DNA of 64,000 bases from positions 1,178,001 to 1,242,000 of the forward strand of contig NZ_LR590477.1 in assembly GCF_901482445.1 (NCBI RefSeq), given 5' to 3'. The position numbers and the translations under genes are program-made. This DNA is from Neisseria lactamica. GTDB taxonomy: Bacteria > Pseudomonadota > Gammaproteobacteria > Burkholderiales > Neisseriaceae. Under the pieces are notes generated by a model, which saw nothing but the letters and a program-made list of their open reading frames with translations, did no database searches and was not told the DNA's origin. Below, in pieces: positions 43,449-52,300 of this stretch. The first letter of the stretch is position 1; each line of letters begins with the position of its first letter.

Positions 43449-44834
43449 ATGTCTTCAGGACTCGTAACAGCGGCGTATATCGTTGCCGCAATTTTATTTA
43501 TCTTCTCGCTGGCGGGGCTGTCCAAGCAGGAAACCGCCAAGCAGGGCTGCTATTCCGGTATCGCCGGTATGGCGGTCGCCCTCTTCGTAACGGTCTTTTC
43601 CGACAATACCCATGGACTGGGCTGGATTATCATCGCTATGCTCATCGGCGCGGCAATCGGCATCTACAAAGCCAAAAAAGTAGAAATGACCGAAATGCCC
43701 GAACTGATTGCCCTGCTGCACAGCTTCGTGGGCTTGGCGGCGGTTTTGGTCGGCTTCAACAGCTATATCGCGCCGGGCAACGTCGCACACGATATGCACA
43801 CCATCCATCTGATCGAAGTCTATTTGGGCATTTTCATCGGCGCGGTAACCTTTACCGGCTCGCTGGTCGCATTCGGCAAGCTCAACGGCAAAATCAGCAG
43901 CAGCCCGCTGCAACTGCCCGCCAAACACAAGCTCAACGCGCTGGCGCTCGCCGTATCGTTTGTACTGCTGCTCGTATTTGTCGGCATTGACGGCAGCGGC
44001 TTCATCCTGCTGATAATGACTCTGATCGCCCTCGCATTCGGCTGGCACTTGGTTGCCTCCATCGGCGGCGCAGATATGCCCGTGGTCGTATCTATGCTCA
44101 ACTCCTACTCCGGCTGGGCGGCAGCAGCGGCAGGCTTTATGCTCTCCAACGACCTGCTCATCGTTACCGGCGCTCTGGTCGGCTCAAGCGGCGCGATTCT
44201 GTCCTACATTATGTGCAAAGCCATGAACCGGTCGTTTGTTTCCGTGATTGCCGGCGGTTTCGGCAGCGACAGCAGCGCGGCATCTTCCGGCAGCCAAGAG
44301 ATAGGGGAATACCGGGAAGTCAAAGCTGCCGATGTTGCCGAAATGCTGAAAGGCGCAAACAGTGTCATCATTACCCCGGGCTACGGTATGGCAGTCGCAC
44401 AAGCGCAATACCCCGTTGCCGAAATCACCGAACTTTTGCGTAAAAACGGCACCGAAGTGCGCTTCGGCATCCACCCCGTCGCCGGCCGTCTGCCCGGTCA
44501 TATGAACGTACTGCTCGCCGAAGCCAAAGTCCCCTACGACATCGTTTTGGAAATGGACGAAATCAACGACGACTTCCCCGAAACCGATGTGGTCTTAGTG
44601 ATTGGTGCGAACGACACCGTCAACCCTGCCGCCCAAACCGACCCGAACAGCCCGATTGCGGGTATGCCGGTTTTAGAAGTATGGAAGGCAAAAGAAGTCG
44701 TCGTCTTCAAACGCTCGATGAACACCGGCTACGCAGGCGTACAAAACCCGCTGTTCTTCAACGAAAACAGCGTAATGTGTTTCGGAGATGCGAAAAAAAC
44801 CGTGGACGGGATTTTGGCGGAATTGAAAAAATAA
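43449..44834 (+). CDS. pntB: NAD(P) transhydrogenase subunit beta
   Basis: PntB carries the membrane proton channel and the NADP-binding domain of the transhydrogenase. Its 461 residues start MSSGLVTAAYIVAAILFIF. About eight to nine helices follow, and then the soluble domain with TPGYGMAVAQAQYPV, HPVAGRLPGHMNVLLAEA and VIGANDTVNPAA. The ATG at 43449 is preceded by GGAGAA. The gene is complete and ends before a strong terminator. Confidence 0.96.
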   Translation: MSSGLVTAAYIVAAILFIFSLAGLSKQETAKQGCYSGIAGMAVALFVTVFSDNTHGLGWIIIAMLIGAAIGIYKAKKVEMTEMPELIALLHSFVGLAAVLVGFNSYIAPGNVAHDMHTIHLIEVYLGIFIGAVTFTGSLVAFGKLNGKISSSPLQLPAKHKLNALALAVSFVLLLVFVGIDGSGFILLIMTLIALAFGWHLVASIGGADMPVVVSMLNSYSGWAAAAAGFMLSNDLLIVTGALVGSSGAILSYIMCKAMNRSFVSVIAGGFGSDSSAASSGSQEIGEYREVKAADVAEMLKGANSVIITPGYGMAVAQAQYPVAEITELLRKNGTEVRFGIHPVAGRLPGHMNVLLAEAKVPYDIVLEMDEINDDFPETDVVLVIGANDTVNPAAQTDPNSPIAGMPVLEVWKAKEVVVFKRSMNTGYAGVQNPLFFNENSVMCFGDAKKTVDGILAELKK

Positions 44835-44880
44835 TGCCGTCTGAACAATTCGGCGCAGGTTTTAAATCTGTTTGATTTGA

Positions 44881-44926
44881 AAAAATCACTGCAAACCCCG
44901 TTTGTGAAGGTTTGCAGTGATTTTTT
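44881..44926 (+). terminator. Rho-independent terminator of pntB
   Basis: AATCACTGCAAACC pairs with GGTTTGCAGTGATT, followed by TTTT. It lies about 50 bases after the pntB stop. Confidence 0.9.
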
Positions 44927-45004
44927 GCATTGGGGCAAACATTTTCAGACGGCCCGTCCGAATAAGCACCCCATCTGAAACTGACACAAAATCAACGAAA
45001 CAAA

Positions 45005-45159
45005 TATAGTGGATTAACAAAAATCAGGACAAGGCGGCGAAGCTGCAGACAGTACAGATAGTACGGAACCGATTCACTTGGTGCTTGAGCACCTTAGAGA
45101 ATCGTTCTCTTTGAGCTAAGGCGAGGCAACGCCGTACCGGTTTTTGTTAATTCACTATA
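45005..45159. repeat. Correia repeat-enclosed element, full length (about 155 bp)
   Basis: Termini are TATAGTGGATTAAC and TTAATTCACTATA (one mismatch). The internal segment AGAGAATCGTTCTCT is present. It is in the opposite orientation to the copy at 27929-28083. It lies between pntB and the tRNA gene. Confidence 0.92.
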
Positions 45160-45243
45160 ACCATCACAAAAGGGGTTTTGCAAAAGTTTCATCCCATCTC
45201 AAAACAATCATCTCAAAAATGCGTTTCTGACTGCCGGTAAAAC

Positions 45244-45275
45244 AAAACCCTCTAAGCGATACTTAGAGGGTTTTA
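45244..45275 (-). terminator. Terminator of the tRNA gene
   Basis: AAAACCCTCTAAG and CTTAGAGGGTTTT form a 13-base stem directly downstream of the tRNA on the minus strand. Confidence 0.9.
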
Positions 45276-45280
45276 AAATT

Positions 45281-45356
45281 TGGCTCCCCGACCTGGGCTC
45301 GAACCAGGGACCTGCGGATTAACAGTCCGTCGCTCTACCGACTGAGCTATCGGGGA
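45281..45356 (-). tRNA. tRNA-Asn (GTT anticodon)
   Basis: The minus strand gives a 76-base cloverleaf: acceptor TCCCCGA pairs with TCGGGGA, the D-loop is AGCTCAGTCGGTAGAGC, the anticodon loop CTGTTAA has GTT, and the T-loop is GGTTCGAGCCC. CCA is encoded at the 3' end. The tRNA reads AAC and AAU codons. Confidence 0.98.
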
Positions 45357-45439
45357 ATAGTTTTTAATACTAACCGATAATATCGGTTATGTCAATAAAA
45401 ATAAACAAACAACCGAACCCTATCGCAAACCCGCAAACC

Positions 45440-45799
45440 TTATATGGCTTCTGCAATATGTCTTGCCGCCCGTTTGGCATCCAATAGGATTAAACCAAGT
45501 TTGCCGGTTTCTTTTGCCATCAGCACCAACACGGCATCTTTACCCGCCTGACTTAAAAGGATATAGCCTGATTTTCCTTTAATCATCACTTGTTCCAATT
45601 CCCCGCAGGCGAGTTCTTGCACCGAACGGCTGCCTAAAGCAAGCAACGTGGCAGAAATCGCCCCTACCCTGTCTGAATTCAAATGTGAAGGAAGCATTGT
45701 CGCCATCGGCAATCCGTCGGTTGAGATAACGGCAGATGCGACAATATCCGGAGATGTGTTGTTCAAGTCTTCCAAAACCGAAATTAATAATTGCTGCAT
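45440..45799 (-). CDS. Roadblock/LC7 domain protein (MglB-like)
   Basis: This 119-residue protein matches the roadblock/LC7 fold of MglB-type regulators: VASAVISTDGLPMATMLPSH, then VGAISATLLALGSRSVQELA and YILLSQAGKDAVLVLMA. In Myxococcus such a protein stimulates the GTPase MglA at cell poles. Here it is the last of five genes, next to another likely roadblock protein and a small GTPase, so regulation of that GTPase is the natural inference. Confidence 0.88.
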   Translation of the reverse strand: MQQLLISVLEDLNNTSPDIVASAVISTDGLPMATMLPSHLNSDRVGAISATLLALGSRSVQELACGELEQVMIKGKSGYILLSQAGKDAVLVLMAKETGKLGLILLDAKRAARHIAEAI

Positions 45800-45819
45800 A
45801 AACCCTCCTATCCCAAGTT

Positions 45820-46464
45820 TTACACACGGTTACTGTAACGGCGGTATAAAATCCTGACCAAAGTAACAAATGCCTCTTTGCTCAAGTCCGGAATACCGCC
45901 GATGACCAAAATAAATTTGGTTGAACCGATATACAATGGGAAAAATGTCAATTCGCTCTGACCGGAAGGGTCGCAAACGCCCCAAGCGTTATTGTTGATA
46001 TACAGGTTGTTCTTAATCAGCAGCCGGTGTTTCTTTTCCATCTGTGCGACTTCTGCCGCCAGCAACCCCAACTCTTCCGCCGCCTCATGATGGAAATTGG
46101 CATTGGCAAGATACAGGCCGTTCCGATCGACCAATAATGCCTTACCACTGCCGGACAATTGTTCCATCAGCAACGGCAATTGCTCGTCCGACAGATTGAT
46201 GCCGTCTGAATGACCGTTTTCATCGCCATAGAGGAATTCGAGTTTTTGCAAACGGTACAACAGGTTCAAAGCGGTATCGATGTCGGCGGTGTCCGCCCAG
46301 GCGAGCAGCTTCTCACTGCTGACCACTTCGTCCGCATCCGCTTTCAACAGGCTGTGCAACAAGGTTTTACCGGCACTGGGGGTATCGCTGGATACGGCAT
46401 AAAATGCACCGGCAGGAGTCAGGCGGGGATATAAATTTGCTTGTAGTGAAAGTGTTGATTCCAT
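45820..46464 (-). CDS. Putative roadblock-like regulatory protein of the GTPase operon
   Basis: This 214-residue protein of unknown family starts MESTLSLQANLYPRLTPAG. A winged-helix-like N-terminal half (SSEKLLAWADTADIDTALNL) is followed by a second half (GKALLVDRNGLYLANANFHH to FILVIGGIPDLSKEAFV) with the beta-alpha pattern of roadblock/LC7 domains. That resemblance is by eye. The ATG at 46464 lies one base past the GTPase stop, so translation is probably coupled. It may pair with the smaller roadblock protein to form a heterodimer on the GTPase. Confidence 0.7.
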   Translation of the reverse strand: MESTLSLQANLYPRLTPAGAFYAVSSDTPSAGKTLLHSLLKADADEVVSSEKLLAWADTADIDTALNLLYRLQKLEFLYGDENGHSDGINLSDEQLPLLMEQLSGSGKALLVDRNGLYLANANFHHEAAEELGLLAAEVAQMEKKHRLLIKNNLYINNNAWGVCDPSGQSELTFFPLYIGSTKFILVIGGIPDLSKEAFVTLVRILYRRYSNRV

Positions 46465-46465
46465 A

Positions 46466-47002
46466 TTAAACCTCCAGTCCCGGATCAATAGAAAATAACA
46501 TTGCGCTAACCAATTGCTTTACGTCATCTTCCTTACGGGCATCAATTTCAAAAACCGGAACATTAAGATTATGTTTTGCAAGATATTTGTGATACACGTC
46601 GATACCGGGCTGAGAGCGTATATCCATCTTGGTAATACCGACAACGACGGGTGCCTTCTCCAGCAGCCCTCGAAACGAATGCAAAAAGAATTCCAAATCT
46701 TTCAACGGGTTGGTTCTGGCATTATCTAAAAGCAAGACCAAACCCATACTGCCTTGGCTTAAGATTTCCCACATAAAGTTGAACCGTTCCTGACCGGGCG
46801 TACCATATAAATGGACTTTGGTATCCTCATCCAAGCTGATGACCCCGTAGTCCATCGCCACTGTCGTATTCCTTTTCCTATCCAAAGTCATATCGGATGC
46901 GGAAGCATCGGTCTGGACGGGTGCTTCGTCCGAAATAGCCGCAATGGCAGTGGTCTTCCCTACGCCGACAGGTCCTGTGAAAATAATTTTATTTTCTCTC
47001 AT
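46466..47002 (-). CDS. Small Ras-like GTPase (COG2229 type)
   Basis: This 178-residue GTPase has the P-loop GPVGVGKTT (residues 10-18), the switch-like TVAMDYG, the G3 motif YGTPGQERF in place of DxxGQ, and the G4 motif TKMD. This set fits the bacterial COG2229 group related to MglA and to the SRP receptor beta subunit. It is probably a cytoplasmic switch recruited by the roadblock proteins encoded next to it. It lies between a receiver-like gene and a roadblock-like gene with gaps of 11 and 1 bases, a tight operon. Confidence 0.88.
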   Translation of the reverse strand: MRENKIIFTGPVGVGKTTAIAAISDEAPVQTDASASDMTLDRKRNTTVAMDYGVISLDEDTKVHLYGTPGQERFNFMWEILSQGSMGLVLLLDNARTNPLKDLEFFLHSFRGLLEKAPVVVGITKMDIRSQPGIDVYHKYLAKHNLNVPVFEIDARKEDDVKQLVSAMLFSIDPGLEV

Positions 47003-47013
47003 CTCTCCGCCTC

Positions 47014-48111
47014 TTAGCTGCCCAACAGTTTTTTCATCAGCCTTTGAAGAAGGCCGCGCGGCTGGGATTGGGATGGTGTCGTGATTTTTTCCGCTTTTTT
47101 CACCATTTCACTATCAGAGGCAGAATCGGCCCCGATATTTATTTTATCCGCCATATCGGAGTATGCCTGTTGTGAAACCGTTTTTAAATCTACCGACAAA
47201 AACCCGGTTGTATAGGTTGCCGCAAGATAATTCAGAATATCATTGAGGTTTAAAGGCATCACTTTATACAACACATTAAGGTTGACGGATGCCTTGGTCA
47301 GAAATGCCGACAAGCGTATCGATCCCGGCACATTTGCCAACCGGGTCAGGTTTGGCCAAGATTTCAACGTAAACGGAGTATCGGGAGAAATCGGATAAAT
47401 CAACCTGCCCTGCGCCGTCCAAATGGAAAACTGCCACATACAGGACATAATGCCTACTTTAGCCTTTTCGCGCCATTGCGGGTTATCGGGAACAGTCTTG
47501 CAACTGACCTGCAAATTTTCGTCTTTGCACAATTCTTCGAGTTTTTGCACACTTTCTGTCAGCAAAACCCGTTGTATCGAGGGGAAAACAATAAGGACCG
47601 GCTTATTTCCATGCAAGATAGCGATGTCCCGCCTGTTCTTTTCCGCAAACCGCAACGCCCCCAATAATCCTTTATTCGGGTTAAACCGGCGTATCGTAAC
47701 CGTACGCTGCACATTCCCGTTGTTTTTCGCCGACCGGTCTGCGGGTGCAATAAACGATTTCCCATAAACATTCTCGCCCTGCAACAACTTGCGGAGCATA
47801 GGAAACAATGTTTCAAACCGAATCGGTTTGGGCAGGTAGGGAACTTCAGAATCGGGAACTTTCTCCGAACAGACGGCGACAGGTATATCCTTATAACGCT
47901 CGGCAAGCTCTTTCCAAAGTTCAAAACCGCCCTCGGCATCGGTATCCGCCAAAACCAAATCGGGCACGACACTGCCGTCTGAAGGGGATACCGTTTCATA
48001 ACGGGTGGTATTGTGCATTTTGAATGCCATTTTGAAAACGGATTCCTGCTGCGCCGTCATCCCCGCCAACATTACGTGTACTGTTTTAATTTTCGGCAGT
48101 TGAACTTCCAT
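47014..48111 (-). CDS. Receiver-like protein with C-terminal PatA/DUF4388-like part
   Basis: This 365-residue protein has an N-terminal 110 residues like a response-regulator receiver: VHVMLAGMTAQQE, then PDLVLADTDAEGGFELW, VAVCSEK and the late LPKPIRFETL (a KP motif). The usual phosphoacceptor Asp region is altered, so it may be a pseudo-receiver. The middle is unassigned. The segment FLTKASVNLNVLYKVM, then LNDILNYLAATYTTGFLSVDL recalls PatA-type domains. It ends in a basic GLLQRLMKKLLGS amphipathic helix. It is second in the GTPase operon. Confidence 0.72.
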   Translation of the reverse strand: MEVQLPKIKTVHVMLAGMTAQQESVFKMAFKMHNTTRYETVSPSDGSVVPDLVLADTDAEGGFELWKELAERYKDIPVAVCSEKVPDSEVPYLPKPIRFETLFPMLRKLLQGENVYGKSFIAPADRSAKNNGNVQRTVTIRRFNPNKGLLGALRFAEKNRRDIAILHGNKPVLIVFPSIQRVLLTESVQKLEELCKDENLQVSCKTVPDNPQWREKAKVGIMSCMWQFSIWTAQGRLIYPISPDTPFTLKSWPNLTRLANVPGSIRLSAFLTKASVNLNVLYKVMPLNLNDILNYLAATYTTGFLSVDLKTVSQQAYSDMADKINIGADSASDSEMVKKAEKITTPSQSQPRGLLQRLMKKLLGS

Positions 48112-48130
48112 TTTTATTTTCCGTACCGTT

Positions 48131-49549
48131 TTATTTTTTTATATTTTGATTCATACGCTGCAGCAGCCGGCTCATCAGCATAACGACCTCTTCAGGAAGC
48201 CTGTCCGCACGTTCCCTCAATACCCTTAAAAACTGCCCCAACCTATCCCAATCTTCAGTACGTTCATAAATATCGATCAACGTAATATAAAGCTGGGACT
48301 CGTCGGGATATTTCAATACCGCCTGCTCCAACACATCCATTGCCGCTTCAATCTGACCATACATCAGTAACGACTCTACTTCTTTAACCGCATCGTCTGC
48401 CGGAGACGAACCGGTGTTGATCAATGAAGAATCTTGAAGCACCAAATCCCGATGTTGCGCTTTGAATTTCTGTATATTTTTCGGCAGATACCCGTGCCCC
48501 ATACCGATGTCTTTGATTTGCTGGTCGTTCGGCCCCTTTTCCAAATCATCGAAAACTTCATGGTAACCCAGGCTGTACCCCCAACCCAGCATCCGCTCTT
48601 TAACCTGCCTGCCGTAATTGCCCAACGTTTGGTAAAGTTTCCACAAATGTCCGGCAAAACGGTCTATGTCCGCGTGTTGGTAATCGAGTTTCAACGCATC
48701 GATAATCAGGTTTGCAGGTTTTTCGGAAGTTTGGATGGCACGGTCGTATTGTTTCGATGCCGTTTCGTAGCTGACTTTGTCTTTAAGGATTTTCGCACCT
48801 TGATCGGCACGGACCAGACCGGCAATCGCACCGATTTCCTCTTGGCTGATTCCGGACACGTCTTTTTTGCCCCGCACAATCGGGATGCGCTTGACTTCTT
48901 CGGCTCCATAAGCCTTACCGTCGGCATCCGGCGGGGGCGATGCGGAAGCTGCCGTCGCAGAACCGCCTTCCGCACGTTTTTCAATCTCCTGAATGCCCCA
49001 TCCCAAACCTTCTTCCGCCAAGACGCGGATACGCAAATGGTTTGAATCGCGCTGTAATGCCTGTTCGATATATTTTGCCAAAAGTTCGGAAGGAATCAGT
49101 CTGCCGTATTTTTGCAGATTGTCTGCCAAAACATCGACATCCCCCACTTCGAGATTGATATCGAGCAGCTCGCGGATAAGGTTTTCAGGTTTCGCTTCAC
49201 CATCCGGAATGCCGTCCAGATAGGCAGCCAAAGACTCGGCAGCCTTGCTCTGATAACCGAACTGCTTATAAACCTGATACTCCGTCAGCGGATCGACTTC
49301 TTGCGCGGATACGGCGGCAGATGCGTTTTCGGCACTCTCATTCCAAGAAAATCCCGTCTGCGCGCCGTCTGAAACCGATTGGTCAACCTGATCGACCCAG
49401 TCCGAATCATTGCTTCCGGGCGGCTGCCCCTGCGTATTGCCGACACCTTGGGATTTGCGCTTCGGTGTTTTCTTACCCTGCTTCGCACGCATAACCAAAA
49501 GCACCAGCAATACCGCCAGTGCCAGACCGATAATTAATGAGTTTTCCAA
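48131..49549 (-). CDS. FimV-like TPR membrane protein, first gene of the GTPase operon
   Basis: This 472-residue protein has one N-terminal membrane helix (residues 4-21) and a basic then disordered linker. It ends in helical repeats. DPLTEYQVYKQFGYQSKAAE and, at the C-terminus, VESLLMYGQIEAAMDVLEQA followed by ESQLYITLIDIYERTEDWDR both resemble the C-terminal TPR domain of FimV, a polar scaffold for type IV pili in Pseudomonas. It has no LysM domain. It probably anchors the downstream receiver-like, GTPase and roadblock proteins at the inner membrane. The promoter region is 49550-49680. Confidence 0.75.
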   Translation of the reverse strand: MENSLIIGLALAVLLVLLVMRAKQGKKTPKRKSQGVGNTQGQPPGSNDSDWVDQVDQSVSDGAQTGFSWNESAENASAAVSAQEVDPLTEYQVYKQFGYQSKAAESLAAYLDGIPDGEAKPENLIRELLDINLEVGDVDVLADNLQKYGRLIPSELLAKYIEQALQRDSNHLRIRVLAEEGLGWGIQEIEKRAEGGSATAASASPPPDADGKAYGAEEVKRIPIVRGKKDVSGISQEEIGAIAGLVRADQGAKILKDKVSYETASKQYDRAIQTSEKPANLIIDALKLDYQHADIDRFAGHLWKLYQTLGNYGRQVKERMLGWGYSLGYHEVFDDLEKGPNDQQIKDIGMGHGYLPKNIQKFKAQHRDLVLQDSSLINTGSSPADDAVKEVESLLMYGQIEAAMDVLEQAVLKYPDESQLYITLIDIYERTEDWDRLGQFLRVLRERADRLPEEVVMLMSRLLQRMNQNIKK

Positions 49550-49801
49550 AGGATACTCCCGATACCGTAACGAGCGGATAGCCGACTGCCTACAACGGCA
49601 ATTGTCCGCTTTTATTATTAACGATTTACTGAAATAGACTTGTAAGTTTCAAATCATACCATAATTTAACGTTTGACAATATGCCTTCTGCACAAGCCTT
49701 GCCATATGACCTTTTATGTTTTATACGTTTAAATGTATTTGTCGGGCACTATCTGTTTACACCCCTTCCTTAATTATTCTTTGCCTTTGATTTTCAAAAA
49801 G

Positions 49802-51133
49802 TTATTTTCCTGTTTGCGGCAACAAATCGAATACAGCGACAGACTCGGTATGAGATGTCTGGGCAAACATATTCATTATCCCTGCCCCGCTGAGTATATA
49901 GCCTTTTTCAACCAACACGCCCGCATCCCGTGCCAAAGTGGAAGGGTTGCAGGATACATAAACGATTTTTTGCGGAAGATAGGGTGTATGCAGCGATTTG
50001 ACGACTTCATACGCACCGCTTCTGGGCGGGTCTATCAGCATTTTGTCAAACCTTCCCCAAGAGGCGACTGTCTTTTCGGTGCAATCAAAGAGGTTGGCAG
50101 CAATAAAATCCGTCTGTCCGTCGCAACCGTTCAACCGTGCATTTTGCCAGGCGCGCCTGACCAGGTTTTCCGCACCTTCGATGCCGACCACATCCGCCCC
50201 GCTTTTTACCATCGGCAAACTGAAATTGCCCAAACCGCAAAACAGGTCGGCAATCCTTTCGCCCTGCCGTATGTCGAGCATTTTTACGGCGCGTGAAACC
50301 ATCAGCCGGTTGGTATCAGTATTGATTTGTGTAAAATCTCCCGGACGGAACGGCATTTCAATGCCGAATTCAGGTAATGTATATTTTAATGTTTTGTCTG
50401 TTTTGGGATAAAACGGTTGCGATACGCCCCCTTCGATTTGCAGCCAAACCTGCCAGCCGTCCGACAATTCCGAATCAAACCACTGCCGAATCCGGTTTTC
50501 TTCGTTCTGCCGAAGTTTGCTTTTGAACGCGATGTTCAATACGGTAATTTCACTGCCGCGATAAAACTCGGCAAAACGGGCAACACTTCCCTCTTCCGCC
50601 AAATCCTGCAAAAGCCCCCTGATGGCGGGCAGCTTGTCTGAAACCGGCTTCGGAAGAAGCATACATGACGAAATATCCACCACATCATTCGTTTTCTTTG
50701 CCTGAAACCCCAGTTTCAGACGGCATAGTTTGTCTAATGACACACTGAACCGCGCCCTGTCCCGATAATGCCGGGCATACCCGTAAATCGGCGGCAATAT
50801 CTGCTGCGGCCTGACCTTGCCGATACGCTCGAGCTGCTCTTCCATCATCCTTTGTTTGAACGCCACCTGCGCCGCCGGGGAAATATGTTGCAGGGAACAG
50901 CCGCCGCAGCGTTCAAAATAACGGCACTGCGGGACGGTACGCTCATCCGAAACTTTAAATATCGCTACCGCTTCCGCTTCGTCAAACTGCTTTTTCTGTT
51001 TGGTAATCTGAAAACCGACCCTTTCAGACGGCAATGCCCCTTTAATAAAAACCGTTTTGCCGCCGACCTTTGTCACACCCCTGCCTTCATAATCCAAGGC
51101 GGAAATTTCCGCGACATTTGTTTCCGTTGCCAT
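49802..51133 (-). CDS. rlmD: 23S rRNA (uracil-1939) C5-methyltransferase
   Basis: RlmD uses S-adenosylmethionine to methylate U1939 of 23S rRNA. The 443-residue enzyme has an N-terminal TRAM domain. Iron-sulfur cysteines are in CRYFERCGGCSLQH plus a fourth in SSCMLLP. The SAM motif is IADLFCGLGNFSLPM. LIDPPRSGA and SCNPSTLARD with the catalytic Cys complete the set. ATG 51133 is chosen over the GTG one codon upstream. It is divergent from the L,D-transpeptidase gene. Confidence 0.95.
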   Translation of the reverse strand: MATETNVAEISALDYEGRGVTKVGGKTVFIKGALPSERVGFQITKQKKQFDEAEAVAIFKVSDERTVPQCRYFERCGGCSLQHISPAAQVAFKQRMMEEQLERIGKVRPQQILPPIYGYARHYRDRARFSVSLDKLCRLKLGFQAKKTNDVVDISSCMLLPKPVSDKLPAIRGLLQDLAEEGSVARFAEFYRGSEITVLNIAFKSKLRQNEENRIRQWFDSELSDGWQVWLQIEGGVSQPFYPKTDKTLKYTLPEFGIEMPFRPGDFTQINTDTNRLMVSRAVKMLDIRQGERIADLFCGLGNFSLPMVKSGADVVGIEGAENLVRRAWQNARLNGCDGQTDFIAANLFDCTEKTVASWGRFDKMLIDPPRSGAYEVVKSLHTPYLPQKIVYVSCNPSTLARDAGVLVEKGYILSGAGIMNMFAQTSHTESVAVFDLLPQTGK

Positions 51134-51238
51134 CACTCAATCCGTCCGCACTGTACCGAAGCGCATATTTTCGCACAAATTGGTACGGTTTCAGGTATGA
51201 TTTGCCGAAAACCTATCGGACACACACCATATTTTGAT

Positions 51239-52219
51239 ATGAATAAAACAATCTGCCGCACTGCCGCACTATTGATAAGCGGTTTTTCATACGCAAACAC
51301 CGTCATTCCGGATGTTTCCCCCGTTGCACAAGGTCAACATGTCTTCATTAACATCCCTCAGCAACGCCTGTTCCTCTACACCGACGGCAAACTGACCAAG
51401 GTTTATCCCGTTGCGGTAGGTCGGGCGATGACGCAAACCAATCTAGGCGAACATAAAATCGGGGCGAAAGCCTATAACCCTGTTTGGCACATCCCCAAAT
51501 CCATACAGAAAGAACGCGGCGACGGCGTAAAAACCATAGCCGCCGGCCCGGACAACCCTTTGGGGCCGGTTTTTGTCCGCTTAGGCGACCCGAAACTCGG
51601 TTTGGGCATACACGGGACCAATGCGCCGGCCAGCGTCCCCGGGGTTCGGAGTCACGGCTGCGTCCGCATGAAATCACCCGACGCGCTCGAGTTTGCCAAA
51701 ACCATCGCCAGCGGCTCGCCCGCCTCCGTCATCTATCAAATGGCGGGCCTCAATGAAGATGCGGATCGCAACCTGTGGCTTGCCGCCTTCCGCGACCCTT
51801 ACGGCAAAAACAACCTTGACACCGCCTCCCTGAAAAAAAGCATCGGGCAATGGGCAAAAACACAGGGCAAAACCATCGCATCCGATAAAATCGATGCCGT
51901 ACTTAAAGCACGTACCGGCGCGCCCGTCTGTCTGACCTGCGGAAAAAACGGCAAGATGAAGATGCCGCTCAAATCACTGGCGTGGATACAGGGTTCTTCT
52001 TCATACAGCCAAGCTGAAGCACCTAAGCCGAAAATTACCCCGGTTAACCCTGCCGAACAGCCGGTTGCCCAAGCTGCCGAACAACTGCCGGTTCAAATCG
52101 TCCATCCCATTCCCGCCCTGCCGCCGGCCGATGTCGAACCGGTTACCGAATCCGTACCTCAGGCAGAAACTGAAACTTTTAAAAACACTGCCTCCGAACC
52201 GTTTGATTCGCTGTTCTAA
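51239..52219 (+). CDS. L,D-transpeptidase (ErfK/YbiS/YkuD family)
   Basis: This 326-residue exported protein has a signal peptide MNKTICRTAALLISGFSYA and the YkuD catalytic domain: QQRLFLYTDGKL, LGIHGTNAPASVPG and SHGCVRMKSPDA with the active Cys. Such enzymes form 3-3 cross-links in peptidoglycan or attach proteins to it in the periplasm; this one's activity is not certain. A C-terminal Pro/Glu/Ala-rich tail (about 255-326) is poorly conserved. The start at 51239 is chosen because a long upstream frame overlaps rlmD in antisense. Confidence 0.92.
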   Translation: MNKTICRTAALLISGFSYANTVIPDVSPVAQGQHVFINIPQQRLFLYTDGKLTKVYPVAVGRAMTQTNLGEHKIGAKAYNPVWHIPKSIQKERGDGVKTIAAGPDNPLGPVFVRLGDPKLGLGIHGTNAPASVPGVRSHGCVRMKSPDALEFAKTIASGSPASVIYQMAGLNEDADRNLWLAAFRDPYGKNNLDTASLKKSIGQWAKTQGKTIASDKIDAVLKARTGAPVCLTCGKNGKMKMPLKSLAWIQGSSSYSQAEAPKPKITPVNPAEQPVAQAAEQLPVQIVHPIPALPPADVEPVTESVPQAETETFKNTASEPFDSLF

Positions 52220-52242
52220 ACCTGCCTCCCCACCGGAAAACG

Positions 52243-52276
52243 AAATGCCGTCTGAACTGTCTTTCAGACGGCATTT
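52243..52276. terminator. DUS hairpin between convergent genes
   Basis: AAATGCCGTCTGAA and TTCAGACGGCATTT lie between the L,D-transpeptidase and small PepSY gene stops. The T run on the plus side supports termination. Confidence 0.88.
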
Positions 52277-52300
52277 TGGTTCATCTTTCCATCAAAAGAA

